DNA of 11,685 bases from Myxococcota bacterium (GTDB lineage Bacteria; Myxococcota_A; Polyangia; HGW-17; JAJRWW01), in NCBI GenBank assembly GCA_024276595.1, contig JAJRWW010000237.1, forward strand, positions 1 through 11,685, in the 5' to 3' direction. The notes under the pieces are model-generated. The model searched no databases. It had not been told where the DNA came from and saw only the letters and a list, made by a program, of their open reading frames with translations. Within the stretch, counting starts at the first letter, position 1; the number at the start of each line of letters is the position of its first letter. Below are positions 1 to 5,516 of the stretch, piece by piece. The position numbers and the translations under genes are program-made.

Positions 1-1
1 C

Positions 2-694
2 CTGAACGAGGCGCTCGTGCACGGGGGAACCGAGCACCAGTGCGAGGTGATTCTCCAGCACATGGACTCGGAGCAGCTCGAAGAGGACCCTGAATGGGAG
101 GCAAAGCTCGCCTCGCTCGATGGAGTGCTCATTCCAGGGGGTTTTGGTCGCCGGGGAACCGAGGGCAAGATGATGGCGGTGCGCTATGCCCGGGAGCGCG
201 GGGTGCCCATATTCGGCATCTGCCTGGGGATGCAGCTCATGGTGGCGGAGTTTGCGAGGAACGTGGTCGGCCTGGAGCGGGCCAACTCGTCGGAGTTCGA
301 TCCAGAGACTCCACACCCGGTGATACACCTCATGCCCGAGCAGCGGGGGATCACGGACAAGGGGGCCACCATGCGGCTGGGAGCGTACGACTGCGACATT
401 CGGGCGGGCTCCCTGGCCGCGGAGGTCTACGGTGCCGTTCGTGTCTCCGAGCGCCACCGCCACCGCTATGAGCTCAACAACGACTACCGGGAGCGGCTGG
501 AGGCGGCCGGGATGACCCTCTCCGGGCTCTCCCCGGACGGGCGCCTGGTGGAGATGGTTGAGCTGGGGGGGCACCCGTACTACCTGGGTTGCCAGTTTCA
601 CCCAGAGTTCAAGAGCCGACCCATGGAGCCCCACCCGCTCTTCTCCCACTTCGTGAAGGCCTGCCTGGACCACAGCCAAGGAGGGTCCCAGTAG
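2..694 (+). CDS. pyrG: CTP synthase, C-terminal glutaminase domain (partial, 5' end outside window)
   Basis: CTP synthase makes CTP from UTP, ATP and glutamine in the cytoplasm. The window begins inside the gene; 230 codons and the stop are visible, compared with about 545 residues for the full enzyme. The visible part is the class I glutamine amidotransferase domain. It opens with the LNEALVHGG segment and has the oxyanion-loop region IPGGFG. The nucleophile cysteine is in GICLGMQ (codon at 221-223). The catalytic His and Glu are in QFHPEF (599-601 and 605-607). The RHRHRYELNN stretch is also typical of PyrG. The synthetase domain must lie upstream. All visible catalytic residues are intact, so the enzyme is expected to be functional. 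The reading frame ends 1 nt before a small hairpin, and the next convincing gene, rpoN, starts 233 nt later. The family call is close to certain; only the 5' part is unseen. Confidence 0.97.
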   Translation: MNEALVHGGTEHQCEVILQHMDSEQLEEDPEWEAKLASLDGVLIPGGFGRRGTEGKMMAVRYARERGVPIFGICLGMQLMVAEFARNVVGLERANSSEFDPETPHPVIHLMPEQRGITDKGATMRLGAYDCDIRAGSLAAEVYGAVRVSERHRHRYELNNDYRERLEAAGMTLSGLSPDGRLVEMVELGGHPYYLGCQFHPEFKSRPMEPHPLFSHFVKACLDHSQGGSQ

Positions 695-695
695 C

Positions 696-714
696 CGGCT
701 CTCCTGCGGAGCCG
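696..714 (+). terminator. Hairpin just after pyrG, weak terminator candidate
   Basis: CGGCTC (696-701) and GAGCCG (709-714) form a perfect 6-bp stem around a 7-nt loop, starting 1 nt after the pyrG stop. No T-tract follows, so a classical Rho-independent terminator is not supported. It could instead protect the 3' end of the pyrG message or be a chance structure. Confidence 0.3.
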
Positions 715-725
715 AGCTTGCCATC

Positions 726-735
726 CCAGCGCTGG
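726..735. other. 10-bp perfect palindrome in pyrG-rpoN spacer
   Basis: CCAGCGCTGG is self-complementary over 10 bp and sits in the AT-richer spacer upstream of rpoN. A dyad of this size could be an operator half or chance. No second copy was noticed in the window, and no regulator family can be assigned. Confidence 0.2.
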
Positions 736-767
736 CTAATGTGCAAAAAACATTCCAGTATTCGGTG

Positions 768-786
768 CCCTCCTTTACAAGGAGGG
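768..786 (+). promoter_or_regulatory. SD/anti-SD-like hairpin in rpoN leader
   Basis: CCCTCCTT (768-775) pairs perfectly with AAGGAGGG (779-786) across a 3-nt loop, giving an 8-bp stem. The 3' arm is a near-ideal Shine-Dalgarno sequence. The 5' arm resembles the 16S rRNA anti-Shine-Dalgarno tail. An ATG follows the 3' arm at 793, so this hairpin would hide a ribosome-binding site. No T-run follows, which argues against a terminator. The regulatory role is inferred; the pairing is read directly. Confidence 0.45.
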
Positions 787-792
787 TGGCGG

Positions 793-810
793 ATGCTAAG
801 TTCGTCATGA
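793..810 (+). CDS. Possible 5-codon leader peptide upstream of rpoN
   Basis: ATG at 793 opens a five-codon frame (MLSSS) ending at TGA 808-810. It lies 7 nt after AAGGAGG (779-785), which is the best-spaced Shine-Dalgarno in the spacer and is itself locked in the 768-786 hairpin. The stop overlaps an ATG at 807 (ATGA), which would allow reinitiation into the next small frame. There is no homology or composition evidence. The call rests only on spacing and overlap and may be coincidence. Confidence 0.2.
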   Translation: MLSSS

Positions 811-938
811 TGCGCAGCGAGCGACCGCCCCGGACCATCTCCACTGCCTTCGCCTATCCTAACTACTATCGACACATGGTCTTGTTTTTTGCGGCGCGAT
901 GGCTGACAGCAGAGAAGACGCAACCAAATGGCTCTTGA
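807..938 (+). CDS. Possible 43-codon upstream ORF overlapping the rpoN start
   Basis: A 43-residue frame starts at ATG 807, overlapping the stop of the five-codon frame, and ends at TGA 936-938. That is 11 nt inside rpoN, whose ATG is at 928. Such an arrangement could couple rpoN translation to upstream initiation, which would make sense because rpoN's own Shine-Dalgarno is weak (about AGAGAAG at 911-917). The encoded peptide (MMRSERPPRT at its start, an LFFAARW hydrophobic patch near the middle) matches no family I recognise. Codon use lacks the strong GC third-position bias of the neighbouring genes, which argues against a conserved protein. It is listed as a candidate regulatory uORF only. 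Confidence 0.2.
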   Translation: MMRSERPPRTISTAFAYPNYYRHMVLFFAARWLTAEKTQPNGS

Positions 939-2382
939 GTTTCGACAGCAGCTCCGCCTGACCCAGCAGCTTGTGATGACCCCGCAGCTCCAGCAGGCCA
1001 TCAAGCTCCTGCAGCTCAGCCGCATGGAGCTGGTGGACCTGGTTCGCGAGGAGATGCTGGAGAACCCGGTGCTGGAGGACCAGGCAGACGGCCCGGCAGA
1101 GGTCAAGGAGGAGAAGGTCCCGTCCATCGATGGCCCCTCCAAGCCGGACCCTGCCAATGGCGAGCGCTCCACCAAGGAGGTGCCAGCGGACGACAATACC
1201 GCCTCGGACATCGACTGGGAGACGTACCTGGAGAGCTACACCATGTCGCCGGCCCTGCCCTCCATGCGGCAGCAGGACGACGACCTGCCCGGGCTGGAGT
1301 CCACCCTCTCCAGCGCATCGTCCCTCACGGACCACCTCACCTGGCAGCTAAAGCTGAGCGGCTTCTCCGAGGAGGAGGAGGCCATCGCCGCCCTGATAAT
1401 CGGGAACCTGGATCCCAACGGTTACTTCCGAGAGCCCAGCATCGAGGACGTGGCGGAGACCACTGGCCAGACCGTAGACCTGGCCGAGTCCGTGCTGGCG
1501 GCCCTGCAGAAGTTCGATCCCGTAGGCGTCGCGGCGCGGGATCTCTCCGAGTGCCTGCTGGTTCAGGCGCGTCACATCGGTGCGGATGACGACGTGCTCG
1601 TGGCCATGATCACCAGGCACCTGCGCAACCTGGAGAACAAGAACTACCAGGCCATCGCTCGGGATCTAAAGGAGCCCCTGGAGGAGATCTACGAGGCGGC
1701 GAAGGTGATCACAACGCTGGATCCCAAGCCGGGGCGGCAGTACTCGGTGGACGAGGTCCGGTACATCACTCCGGACGTGTACGTGTACAAGCTGGGAGAC
1801 AAGTTCTTCGTCGTGCCCAACGACGATGGCCTGCCCAAGCTACGGATCTCCAACTTCTACAAGAGCGCCCTCTCCCATGGTGAGGCTTCCACGAGGGAGT
1901 ACGTGCAGACCAAGCTGCGTAGCGCCCAGTGGCTGATCCGCTCCATCCAGCAGCGGCAGCGGACGATAATCCGGGTGACCGAGTCCATAGTAAAGTTCCA
2001 GCGGGAGTTTTTCGAAAGGGGGATCGCCCACCTGCGGCCCATGGTCCTTCGGGACGTCGCCGAGGACATCGGGATGCACGAGTCCACCATTTCCAGGGTC
2101 ACCACCAACAAGTATGTTTCCACCCCCCAGGGGATTTTCGAGCTCAAGTTCTTCTTCAATAGCGCTATCGGGCGCTCCAACGGTGACGACATCGCCTCCG
2201 AGAGCGTCAAGAACAAGATCAAGGAGCTGGTTGCGAGCGAGGATCCGCGCAAGCCGTACAGCGATCAGTCGATCACGAAGCTGCTGAAGGAGCAGGGGAT
2301 CGAGATCGCCAGGCGTACAGTGGCGAAGTACCGGGAGCAGCTAGGGATCCTCAGCTCCTCCAAGCGCAAGCAGGTGTTTTAG
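928..2382 (+). CDS. rpoN: RNA polymerase sigma-54 factor
   Basis: RpoN directs core RNA polymerase to -24/-12 promoters that need ATP-driven activators. It typically serves nitrogen, motility, stress and developmental genes. The 484-residue product has the usual length (E. coli about 477). Region I at the N-terminus is the glutamine- and leucine-rich activator-interacting segment (MALEFRQQLRLTQQLVMTPQ, then LQQAIKLLQLS). An acidic low-complexity region II follows (about 50-115). The core-binding domain spans about 120-310. A helix-turn-helix at about 375-395 contains VAEDIGMHESTISRVT. The RpoN box ARRTVAKYRE is at residues 461-470 and is a perfect match to the signature. The ATG at 928 is chosen because it gives the canonical N-terminus; the ribosome site is weak. 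The gene lies between pyrG and hpf, as part of the widespread rpoN-hpf-ptsN neighbourhood. Confidence 0.98.
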   Translation: MALEFRQQLRLTQQLVMTPQLQQAIKLLQLSRMELVDLVREEMLENPVLEDQADGPAEVKEEKVPSIDGPSKPDPANGERSTKEVPADDNTASDIDWETYLESYTMSPALPSMRQQDDDLPGLESTLSSASSLTDHLTWQLKLSGFSEEEEAIAALIIGNLDPNGYFREPSIEDVAETTGQTVDLAESVLAALQKFDPVGVAARDLSECLLVQARHIGADDDVLVAMITRHLRNLENKNYQAIARDLKEPLEEIYEAAKVITTLDPKPGRQYSVDEVRYITPDVYVYKLGDKFFVVPNDDGLPKLRISNFYKSALSHGEASTREYVQTKLRSAQWLIRSIQQRQRTIIRVTESIVKFQREFFERGIAHLRPMVLRDVAEDIGMHESTISRVTTNKYVSTPQGIFELKFFFNSAIGRSNGDDIASESVKNKIKELVASEDPRKPYSDQSITKLLKEQGIEIARRTVAKYREQLGILSSSKRKQVF

Positions 2383-2459
2383 CGAGAGGTGTAGCCGTAC
2401 TTGAAGGTCTGGGTGGCGACAGCACCGAATTGTCTCACAAGAAACTGGCCGTGGCGCTG

Positions 2460-2485
2460 GCCTGTGGTGCGGGAGAGCACCAGGC
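2460..2485 (+). promoter_or_regulatory. Hairpin 1 in the hpf leader
   Basis: TGGTGC (2465-2470) pairs with GCACCA (2477-2482) around a GGGAGA loop. The stem extends after a 2-nt bulge with GCC (2460-2462) against GGC (2483-2485). It lies in the 158-nt rpoN-hpf spacer. A TTTT run occurs only 10 nt further on, so it is at best a leaky terminator or attenuator. Its function is unknown. Confidence 0.35.
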
Positions 2486-2504
2486 GGCGTACACTTTTGC
2501 CCAT

Positions 2505-2521
2505 CCGGGGGGATCCCCCGG
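2505..2521 (+). promoter_or_regulatory. Hairpin 2 in the hpf leader, just upstream of the ribosome-binding site
   Basis: CCGGGGG (2505-2511) and CCCCCGG (2515-2521) form a perfect 7-bp all-GC stem with a 3-nt loop. It ends 8 nt before the hpf Shine-Dalgarno. No T-tract follows. It could stall or shield the 5' end of the hpf message or block read-through from rpoN. The structure is seen; its role is inferred. Confidence 0.4.
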
Positions 2522-2529
2522 CATTGCCC

Positions 2530-2537
2530 AAGGAGGG
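2530..2537 (+). promoter_or_regulatory. Strong ribosome-binding site of hpf
   Basis: AAGGAGGG lies 3 nt upstream of ATG 2541 (about 5 nt measured from the AAGGAG core). It fixes the hpf start at 2541, as opposed to the in-frame TTG at 2430. Confidence 0.8.
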
Positions 2538-2540
2538 ACC

Positions 2541-3128
2541 ATGAAGTTCTCAGTGACCTTCCGTAAGATGGATCCGACCGACGCCATCAAGCAGTATGCT
2601 GAGGAGAAGGTCAAAAAAATCAAGCGGTTCTTTCCGGATCCGATCAACGCCAACGTAGTTTTGGCCCTGGAACGATACCAACATCGCGCCGACGTGACCA
2701 TCACGCTCCACAACGGTCTGGTGCTCAAGGGGTCCAACATCTCCGACGACATGTACAGCTCCATCGACCTGGCGATGACAAAGATCGAGAAGCAGGTGCG
2801 TCGCTACAAGGACAAGATCCGCAGCCACAAGCCGGCCACCGGTCCCCAGATCCCCTTCCGGGTGGATGTCATCGAGGAGGACCTGGAGACCCACGCGGCT
2901 CCAGAGCCGGAGATCCCCGAGCGAGAGACCGCCGCCGAGCTGATGTCAAAGGTCATCCGCTCGGACGAGCACACGGCTCAGCCCATGTCCGTGGAGGAGG
3001 CGGTGATGCAGCTAAACCTCATGAACAACGCCTTTTTGGTGTTCACAAACTCCGCCAACCAGGCCATCAACGTCATCTACAGGAGAAACGACGGCAACTA
3101 CGGTCTCATCGACACCGCCCACCCGTAG
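2541..3128 (+). CDS. hpf: Long-form ribosome hibernation promoting factor (HPF / RaiA family)
   Basis: HPF binds the 30S decoding region in resting cells. The long form dimerises through its C-terminal domain to join two ribosomes into inactive 100S particles. The 195-residue product has the N-terminal S30AE/sigma-54 modulation domain at about residues 1-100, with the start MKFSVTFRKMDPTDAIKQYA and the VTITLHNG and SSIDLAMTKIEKQVRRYKDKI stretches. A variable linker follows. The C-terminal dimerisation domain begins near residue 148 (PMSVEEAVMQL) and contains AFLVFTNS, INVIYRRNDGNYGLID, so this is the long form and not the short gammaproteobacterial HPF/YfiA. ATG 2541 is supported by AAGGAGGG and by the family N-terminus. 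Placement directly after rpoN is conserved in many proteobacteria. A strong hairpin 7 nt after the stop probably ends this transcript. Confidence 0.96.
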   Translation: MKFSVTFRKMDPTDAIKQYAEEKVKKIKRFFPDPINANVVLALERYQHRADVTITLHNGLVLKGSNISDDMYSSIDLAMTKIEKQVRRYKDKIRSHKPATGPQIPFRVDVIEEDLETHAAPEPEIPERETAAELMSKVIRSDEHTAQPMSVEEAVMQLNLMNNAFLVFTNSANQAINVIYRRNDGNYGLIDTAHP

Positions 3129-3134
3129 CGCCTC

Positions 3135-3167
3135 TTGGCCGGGAGACCTCTGCCGCCTCCCGGCCAA
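3135..3167 (+). terminator. Intrinsic terminator-like hairpin after hpf
   Basis: TTGGCCGGGAG (3135-3145) and CTCCCGGCCAA (3157-3167) form a perfect 11-bp stem with an 11-nt loop, 7 nt after the hpf stop. A C/T-rich stretch (CCCCCTCTCC) follows in place of a pure T-tract. Stem strength and position make termination of the rpoN-hpf transcript likely. The poor U-run leaves partial read-through into ptsN possible. Confidence 0.6.
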
Positions 3168-3186
3168 CCCCCTCTCCATGTGCAGC

Positions 3187-3216
3187 TTGCCCGGGGGCGC
3201 GATCCCTGCTTATATC
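3187..3216 (+). promoter_or_regulatory. Candidate sigma70-type promoter for the ptsN operon
   Basis: TTGCCC (3187-3192, 4 of 6 matches to the -35 consensus) and TATATC (3211-3216, 4 of 6 matches to the -10 consensus) are separated by 18 nt. They stand between the hpf terminator-like hairpin and the ptsN start. TTATAT is a conspicuous AT island in GC-rich sequence. The match is moderate and not tested. Confidence 0.35.
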
Positions 3217-3244
3217 CACTGGTTCTTTCAACCTGGACAGGCCC

Positions 3245-3706
3245 ATGAAGCTGACTCAGATTCTCTCGGAACGACTCATCGCTCCAAATCTCAAGGCCCG
3301 AAACAAGCTGGGGCTCATCGACGAGCTGGCGCACCTCATCGCCAGGGTGCACGAGGACGTGAACGCGGGCGCGGTGGCCAAGGCCCTCCTCGACAGGGAG
3401 CGCATCAGCTCCACGGCGGTGGGCCATGGGGTGGCCATTCCACACGCCCGGACATCCGGCACCGACGGCGTGGTGGGCTGTTTGGGCCTGAGCAGGGAGG
3501 GGGTGGACTTCGACTCCGAGGACGGGCGTCCCACGCATATATTCTTCGTGCTGGTGGCCCCGGAGGTCTCCGCTGGCGAGCACCTGGCCCTCCTTGCGCA
3601 GATCGCGAGGCTCTGCCGGTCGGACACCTTCAGGCGAGATCTGTTGGCGGCCGAGAGCGCCCACTCGGCCTACGAGGTCATCCGGGAGGCGGAGGCGGCC
3701 GAGTGA
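3245..3706 (+). CDS. ptsN: PTS EIIA(Ntr)-type regulatory protein PtsN
   Basis: PtsN is the terminal acceptor of the nitrogen-PTS phosphoryl chain. It is not a sugar transporter; in other bacteria it regulates potassium uptake, phosphate sensing and nitrogen/carbon balance by its phosphorylation state. The 153-residue product is a single EIIA fructose/mannitol-type domain of normal length (E. coli 163). The phosphoacceptor His67 lies in GHGVAIPHAR (codon 3443-3445). Other family stretches are LLDRERISSTAVGHG, HIFFVLVAPEVSAGEHLALLAQIARL and the C-terminal helix. The start is ATG 3245 with a modest GACAGG at 3236-3241. It opens the eight-gene coupled block and its stop overlaps the hprK start by 4 nt. 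Phosphate would come from HPr, encoded 2.3 kb downstream, because EI in this window lacks the GAF domain of PtsP. Confidence 0.95.
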   Translation: MKLTQILSERLIAPNLKARNKLGLIDELAHLIARVHEDVNAGAVAKALLDRERISSTAVGHGVAIPHARTSGTDGVVGCLGLSREGVDFDSEDGRPTHIFFVLVAPEVSAGEHLALLAQIARLCRSDTFRRDLLAAESAHSAYEVIREAEAAE

Positions 3707-4668
3707 GCAGGCTCACGGTGCAGATGTTCCACCAGCAGGTGGGAGGGCAGCTCGAGCTCTCGCTGGTCGCGGGGCGAAAGGGGCTCTGGCGGAGCATCAC
3801 CTCCTCGAAGGTCCAGCGGCCAGGCCTGGCCCTCACCGGGTTCATGGAGCATTTTCGGGATGATCGAATCCAGGTTGTGGGCTTCTCCGAGGTCGCCTAC
3901 CTGCGCAGCCTGGACGAGCCGGAGCTGCTGGAGATCCTCGACACCTTCCTGGGGGAGGAGCCGCCCTGCGTGATAGTGACCCGCGGCCTGGAGGCCCCCG
4001 CCAGGCTCCTCGAACGAGCTGATGCCCACAAGGTGGCGCTCTTTACGACCCCCCTGCTCAACTCCGTGGTGGTGGACAGGGCGGTCGAGTACCTGGACGA
4101 CAAGCTCACCCAGTCCACCTCCTTGCACGGGGTGCTTGTGGACATCATGGGGGTGGGTGTGATGCTCATGGGCCAAAGCGGCATGGGCAAGAGCGAGGTG
4201 GCCCTCGAGCTCGTCGCCCGGGGCCACAGGCTCGTGGCCGACGACATCGTGGAGGTGCGCAAGCGCCCGCCAGACGCCGTCTATGGGAGCCCATCCGACA
4301 TAATTGGCCACCACATGGAGATCCGCGGCCTGGGGATAATTAACGTCAGAGACCTGTTCGGTGTGACCGCCGTGCGCCAGCGAAAGAAGATTGACCTGGT
4401 GGTGGAGCTGGTACACTGGGACGAGGCCCAGGAGTTCGAGCGCCTCGGGGTGGATGAGACCTACGACCAGATGCTAGGGGTGGATCTGCCCAAGATCGTC
4501 CTGCCTCTGCGACCCGGGCAGGTCATTGCAACCCTCGTGGAGGTCTCCGCCCGGGACCGGCTCCTCAAGGACCAGGGCATCCATTCGGCCCGGCAGTTCC
4601 AGGACCGGCTCAGTCAGGCCATCGCCCGGTCCAGGTCCCCTGGCTGGGACGGGGAGGAGGTGGAGTAG
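3703..4668 (+). CDS. hprK: HPr kinase/phosphorylase
   Basis: HprK phosphorylates HPr on a regulatory serine with ATP and, in many species, reverses this by phosphorolysis. In the 321-residue product the N-terminal HprK domain covers about 1-130. The kinase domain has the catalytic-histidine segment LHGVLVDI with H142, Walker A GQSGMGKS at 157-164, the VADD acidic pair D180/D181, and the family signature EIRGLGIINV at 206-215. The C-terminal loop reads LPLRPGQ (267-273), where the usual form, as I recall it, is PVRPGR. This loop is linked to phosphorylase activity, so the balance of activities may differ. GTG 3703 is chosen: it overlaps the ptsN stop as GTGA, has GGAGGCGGAGG upstream and gives a normal length. 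The frame stays open further upstream, but that part is antisense-frame sequence of ptsN. It is the full-length type, not the truncated alphaproteobacterial form. The target HPr (Ser51) is in the same operon. Confidence 0.96.
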   Translation: MSRLTVQMFHQQVGGQLELSLVAGRKGLWRSITSSKVQRPGLALTGFMEHFRDDRIQVVGFSEVAYLRSLDEPELLEILDTFLGEEPPCVIVTRGLEAPARLLERADAHKVALFTTPLLNSVVVDRAVEYLDDKLTQSTSLHGVLVDIMGVGVMLMGQSGMGKSEVALELVARGHRLVADDIVEVRKRPPDAVYGSPSDIIGHHMEIRGLGIINVRDLFGVTAVRQRKKIDLVVELVHWDEAQEFERLGVDETYDQMLGVDLPKIVLPLRPGQVIATLVEVSARDRLLKDQGIHSARQFQDRLSQAIARSRSPGWDGEEVE

Positions 4669-4670
4669 TC

Positions 4671-5516
4671 ATGCGTGTTCTGGTCATCACCGGGATGTCC
4701 GGGAGCGGCAAGACCGAGGCGGTCAGGGCGCTGGAGGACGTGGGTTTCTTCTGCGTGGACAACCTGCCGGTGCCCCTGCTCGGGCGCTTCGTGGACCTGC
4801 TCAACCAGGCGGAGGAGGCGTCCCGGGTGGCCCTGGTGATTGACGTGCGCGGGGGCGAGTTCTTGACGGGCTGCGAGGCGGCCTTCGAGGAGATCCGCGG
4901 GGTGGGCCACGACCTGGAGATCATCTTCTTCGACGCCTCCGATGAGGTGCTCATCCGGCGATTCTCCGAGACCAGGAGGCGCCACCCCCTCGATGGCGGG
5001 GATCTGCGCTCGGGCCTGGAGGAGGAGCGCCGGATGCTCGCCTCCCTGAGGGGAGCTGCCAGCCGAGTGGTGGACACATCCTCGCTCACTGTGCACGAGC
5101 TGCGCCGCCGGCTCAGGCAGCAGTTCTCGGTGCAGGGGGCGCATCTGCGGGTCAGCCTGCTCTCCTTCGGCTTCAAGTACGGCGCCCCGGTGGAGGCGGA
5201 CATCATGCTCGATGTGCGCTTTCTTCCCAACCCCTACTTCGTGGAGGAGCTGCGGCCCCTGCCTGGCACCGACAGCCGCGTTCTGTCCTACGTGACCGGC
5301 ACGCCAGACTTTGCCGAGCTCTTGCGGAGGCTGGGTGAGCTGCTGCGGTTCGTGCTCCCCCTGTACAAGCGCGAGGGCAAGGCGTACCTCACGGTGGCCA
5401 TCGGCTGCACCGGGGGGCGTCACCGCAGCGTGGCAACGGTGGAGACCCTCAGGCGCGAGCTGGGGCAGGAGTTCCCGTACATCGCGGTACGGCACAGAGA
5501 CATGGAGCGAGCATGA
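4671..5516 (+). CDS. rapZ: RapZ/YvcJ-type nucleotide-binding regulator
   Basis: RapZ family proteins bind ATP/GTP. In E. coli RapZ senses glucosamine-6-phosphate and delivers the sRNA GlmZ to RNase E; in other phyla the role is poorly known. The 281-residue product matches the usual length (E. coli 284). The N-terminal P-loop domain has Walker A GMSGSGKT (8-15), the DNLP motif (30-33), a Walker B-like strand ending at D58, and ETRRRHPL (100-107). The C-terminal domain has SFGFKYG (165-171), DVRFLPNP (181-188) and GCTGGRHRSV (245-254). The tail ends RHRDMERA and lacks the lysine/arginine-rich end used by E. coli RapZ for RNA binding, so an sRNA adaptor role is not assured. ATG 4671 follows GGAGGAGG (4653-4660) and lies 2 nt after hprK. 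Its stop overlaps the next gene as ATGA. Confidence 0.96.
   Translation: MRVLVITGMSGSGKTEAVRALEDVGFFCVDNLPVPLLGRFVDLLNQAEEASRVALVIDVRGGEFLTGCEAAFEEIRGVGHDLEIIFFDASDEVLIRRFSETRRRHPLDGGDLRSGLEEERRMLASLRGAASRVVDTSSLTVHELRRRLRQQFSVQGAHLRVSLLSFGFKYGAPVEADIMLDVRFLPNPYFVEELRPLPGTDSRVLSYVTGTPDFAELLRRLGELLRFVLPLYKREGKAYLTVAIGCTGGRHRSVATVETLRRELGQEFPYIAVRHRDMERA

Noticed and set aside
741..806. GTG 741 as the start of the upstream ORF before rpoN
   Set aside because: No Shine-Dalgarno precedes it, and it would have to run through the 768-786 hairpin. If the frame is used at all, ATG 807 is the better start.
899..961. 20-codon frame from ATG 899 overlapping the rpoN start
   Set aside because: No ribosome-binding site, no similarity, and it runs out of frame through the conserved rpoN N-terminus.
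609..1211. Minus-strand frame across the pyrG-rpoN spacer (200 codons)
   Set aside because: Ser/Arg-rich shadow of pyrG end and rpoN start with no motif; the spacer part shows no coding bias.
2486..2500. Sigma-54-like -24/-12 element upstream of hpf
   Set aside because: GG at 2486-2487 and GC at 2499-2500 are separated by 11 nt, where the consensus spacing is 10, and the surrounding TGGCAC match is poor.
2430..2540. N-terminal extension of hpf from TTG 2430
   Set aside because: The extension contains leader hairpins, has no family similarity, and the ATG at 2541 has an excellent ribosome-binding site and the canonical HPF N-terminus.
3178..3702. N-terminal extension of hprK through the ptsN region
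   Set aside because: The extension is just the open third frame of ptsN. GTG 3703 gives a normal-length HprK and a GTGA overlap.
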